Positions 6,331 through 7,748 of a stretch of 7,748 nucleotides of DNA are shown here, piece after piece; the first letter of the stretch is position 1; every line of letters begins with the position of its first letter. Position numbers and translations under genes: made by a program. Location: positions 1-7,748 of the forward strand of contig JAUVZH010000112.1 in the NCBI GenBank assembly GCA_030602675.1. The letters are read 5' to 3'. Origin of the DNA: Candidatus Heimdallarchaeota archaeon (GTDB taxonomy: Archaea; Asgardarchaeota; Heimdallarchaeia; JABLTI01). The notes below the pieces were generated by a model that saw nothing but the letters and a program-made list of their open reading frames with translations, made no database searches and was not told where the DNA came from.

Positions 6331-6331
6331 A
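6304..6331 (+). terminator. Strong hairpin spanning the stop codon of the beta-lactamase-fold gene
   Basis: TTCAAGAAGGA and TCCTTCTTGAA pair perfectly (11 bp) around a 6-nt loop, GGATAA. The TGA stop (6328-6330) is inside the 3' arm. The next plus-strand gene has its own promoter, so a transcription end or 3' stability element is likely. The T-tract after it is poor (TCCTTTTC at about 6358), making it weaker as an intrinsic terminator. Confidence 0.5.
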
Positions 6332-6381
6332 ACCTTCGTTTCGAAAAAATCCCTGTATCCTTTTCTAGTTAATACACATAT

Positions 6382-6393
6382 CCTTTATAAATA
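6382..6393 (+). promoter_or_regulatory. TATA box of the 114-residue protein gene
   Basis: CCTTTATAAATA is the best archaeal TATA-box match in the window. It predicts initiation near 6412-6420 and a leader of about 40 nt, unlike the near-leaderless neighbours. The leader holds GTGAT (6447-6451), a partial Shine-Dalgarno match 5 nt before the ATG at 6457. Confidence 0.65.
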
Positions 6394-6456
6394 TTAAAAA
6401 TACAAAAAAATTAGTGAAAAAATATCTTAATTGTAAAATCAGGTTTGTGATTAAAC

Positions 6457-6801
6457 ATGAGTGATAATCAATACAAAAGTGAATATCAAACGCTAAGCTT
6501 CTACTCCATAGGAGGAAAATGGGGTTATGCGATAATGAGATTAATGGATTCAAGTAAAGTAATGAAAGTTAGATTAGCTAAATGTAAAAAAGGTGATGAC
6601 TTCCCTCAAAGTAAAAAATACGAGTGGACAGACATTCCAGTAGAACATGTAGCTAATTTTAGTCAAGTGCAAAAGATAAACTTCAAACCAACGGATAATT
6701 TCCAAAATCTAGCTGATATGATTATCAAGGAACTTGCTGTTGTTCAAGAACTTAATGAAGCTCAAGAAGGTAAAGAGAAGACTGAAGAGCCAACTGAATA
6801 G
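6457..6801 (+). CDS. Conserved-looking small soluble protein of unknown function (114 residues)
   Basis: I do not recognise a family. The protein has no membrane span, signal peptide or Cys pairs. Residues about 10-40 look like beta strands (YQTLSFYSIGGKWGYAIMRL, then VMKVRLAKC). A charged loop with KKGDDFPQSKKYEW (44-57) follows, then IPVEHVANF and INFKP segments and an amphipathic helix (about 80-99). The tail is very acidic (NEAQEGKEKTEEPTE). A small beta-sheet domain plus helix with basic loops loosely recalls ssDNA- or RNA-binding folds such as PC4 or PUR, but no signature supports that. It has a strong TATA box and a partial Shine-Dalgarno motif, so it is probably well expressed from its own transcript. 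It converges on the surface-protein gene. Confidence 0.75.
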   Translation: MSDNQYKSEYQTLSFYSIGGKWGYAIMRLMDSSKVMKVRLAKCKKGDDFPQSKKYEWTDIPVEHVANFSQVQKINFKPTDNFQNLADMIIKELAVVQELNEAQEGKEKTEEPTE

Positions 6802-6828
6802 ACTTCAAACATAAATTAATAAAAAATA

Positions 6829-6844
6829 AGGGGAAAATTCCCCT
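6829..6844. terminator. Bidirectional hairpin terminator between convergent genes
   Basis: AGGGGAAAATTCCCCT is a perfect palindrome lying 28 bp after the plus-strand stop and 6 bp beyond the minus-strand stop. On the minus strand it is followed by TTATTTTTTATT, a good T-rich release tract. On the plus strand the following GAATTTT is shorter. It should end transcription of the surface-protein gene and probably also of the 114-residue gene. Confidence 0.65.
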
Positions 6845-6849
6845 GAATT

Positions 6850-7748
6850 TTAACCCAACCCTTTCTTACGTCTAAATAATATTGATACAGCTGTTAAGGA
6901 AGCTGCGGTACCAACATTTACAATCACTAAAATACTAATAACTGCTTTCAGCGTTGGCGTAAGCTGAGGAGAAGTTTCATTTGATGTTGGTATTGGTGAA
7001 TAGTCTATTTCTGGGTAATCATGGGGATCATTTGGATTAGTATTGTATAAAATTTCAATAGAATCAATAAACGAATCGTTATCTGAATCAGGATTTAATG
7101 GATTTGTATGAACATAACCTGTAGTATTTGCACCAGGATTTGAGGGAGCATAGGTACCAAGAACTTCACTACCATCATTAAGCATATCATCATCTGAATC
7201 TACATCATTGGGATCAGTGTTATGATTGTATTCTTTTATGTTGAATAAATTGTCATTATCCGAATCACCTAATGAATCATCAACTAGTGGATTAAGGTCG
7301 TTAATTACTTCCCATCCATCAAGCATACCATCAGAATCTGTATCGGGAATGTTTGGATTAATATTTGCTAGATATTCATCGAGATTAGCAAGGTTATCTG
7401 CATCAGGATCATCTGTAGAATCATCTGATAAAGGATTCAGTGAATGTTCTACTTCCCATCCGTCATCCATACCATCGTTATCCGTATCAAAATCCATTGG
7501 ATTAGTTTGGTAGTAATAAACTTCTTCACTATCAATTAGTTCATCAGAATCTGAATCTTGATTATTAGTATCAGTATTGTAGGTTGTTTCCTCTAAATAA
7601 TCAGACAGGTTATCTCCATCATTATCTAAAATGATGATTTCTAATCCTTGTGAGTAAGAAGCAACATAAGCTATACCATCAACAACTTCAAGCTCATTAC
7701 TTACTCCACCATCATCATACTGTCCAATTACAACAGGAGTAGTAGGAT
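6850..7748 (-). CDS. Surface protein: LVIVD-type propeller repeat, thrombospondin-3-like Ca-binding repeats, C-terminal membrane anchor (N-terminus beyond window)
   Basis: The minus-strand frame is open from the window edge (first whole codon ends at 7746) to the TAA at 6850-6852, giving 298 residues. The ATG at 7497 is internal, since Asp-rich repeats continue upstream of it. In window numbering, residues about 13-41 (VSNELEVVDGIAYVASY, then GLEIIILD) match an LVIVD propeller repeat, implying a propeller upstream. Residues about 42-250 are Asp-rich repeats (DxDxDG followed by WEV/EY and NP turns) like thrombospondin type-3 repeats, which bind Ca and form stiff stalks. A Pro/Ser/Thr linker with an N-E-T sequon (256-258) precedes one membrane span (about 268-291) and RRKK. 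I infer an exported protein, anchored by its C-terminus, with its propeller held away from the cell. Confidence 0.88.
   Translation of the reverse strand, partial: PTTPVVIGQYDDGGVSNELEVVDGIAYVASYSQGLEIIILDNDGDNLSDYLEETTYNTDTNNQDSDSDELIDSEEVYYYQTNPMDFDTDNDGMDDGWEVEHSLNPLSDDSTDDPDADNLANLDEYLANINPNIPDTDSDGMLDGWEVINDLNPLVDDSLGDSDNDNLFNIKEYNHNTDPNDVDSDDDMLNDGSEVLGTYAPSNPGANTTGYVHTNPLNPDSDNDSFIDSIEILYNTNPNDPHDYPEIDYSPIPTSNETSPQLTPTLKAVISILVIVNVGTAASLTAVSILFRRKKGLG
7201..7488 (-). repeat. Two tandem 144-bp (48-residue) super-repeats in the surface protein
   Basis: Residues 87-134 and 135-182 (window numbering) align without gaps at a period of 48. Both contain DGM-x-DGWEV, LNPL-x-DDS, DNL-x-N and EY. 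At DNA level ACTTCCCATCC recurs at 7307-7317 and 7451-7461, exactly 144 bp apart. The flanking Asp-rich units are more diverged, suggesting a relatively recent duplication of a two-module block. Confidence 0.75.

Noticed and set aside
6365..6553. 62-codon minus-strand frame over the 6382 promoter and the start of the 114-residue gene
   Set aside because: It overlaps a strong promoter and a better coding frame; its composition is that of AT-rich noise.
7495..7497. ATG at 7497 as the start of a 215-residue protein
   Set aside because: The same frame continues upstream without a stop to the window edge and encodes matching Asp-rich repeats and an LVIVD repeat, so this ATG is an internal Met codon.
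7226..7513. 95-codon plus-strand frame rich in Ser and Pro, opposite the surface-protein repeats
   Set aside because: It is the antisense of the Asp-rich repeats; its internal repetition only mirrors them, and no promoter or ribosome site is evident.

Overview
The window is AT-rich DNA that reads best as an archaeal chromosome, possibly from an Asgard (Heimdall-/Loki-like) archaeon. The archaeal call rests on TATA-like boxes about 25-40 bp before starts (982-992, 2336-2345, 4803-4812, 6382-6393), on Shine-Dalgarno motifs in some genes and short or absent leaders in others, and on a surface-protein style of Ca-binding repeats ending in a membrane anchor and an Arg/Lys tail. The Asgard assignment is inference only; no marker gene is present.

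Layout. At 1-858 (minus, cut by the window edge) lies the N-terminal part of a secreted FG-GAP/PQQ-like beta-propeller with a TTG start. Divergent from it is a class I SAM methyltransferase (1020-1589, plus). Convergent with that is a TetR-family repressor (1640-2275, minus). The repressor is divergent from an NAD(P)-binding extended-SDR/epimerase-like enzyme (2401-3360, plus). Their 125-bp spacer holds two copies of a 14-bp sequence containing the palindrome TGAACACCGTTCA, 52 bp apart, one on each side of a TATA box usable in both directions. This is the best supported regulatory circuit in the window.

At 3373-4599 (minus) is a probable two-gene operon: a 60-residue single-span membrane protein followed after 9 bp by a multi-span CPBP (CAAX protease/bacteriocin-processing type) membrane protein. 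The 243-bp spacer 4600-4842 carries divergent promoter-like boxes, two compact palindromes and a wider inverted repeat. A cytoplasmic serine beta-lactamase-fold (class C/DUF3471-type) hydrolase follows at 4843-6330 and ends in an 11-bp-stem hairpin containing its stop codon. A 114-residue unrecognised protein (6457-6801) has its own promoter. It converges, across a bidirectional hairpin terminator, on the C-terminal part of a large surface protein (6850-7748, minus, cut by the window edge): an LVIVD-type propeller repeat, thrombospondin-type-3-like Asp-rich repeats and a C-terminal membrane anchor.

Functional reading. The two truncated genes at the edges are exported, repeat-rich proteins. 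The interior is a set of small, mostly separately promoted housekeeping or ligand-responsive genes. I see no CRISPR array, transposon, tRNA, rRNA or obvious defence cassette. No stretch over 300 bp lacks a gene. Nothing here amounts to a clearly new multi-gene system. The most useful leads are the repressor/operator arrangement, the micropeptide-CPBP pair and the corrected gene starts.
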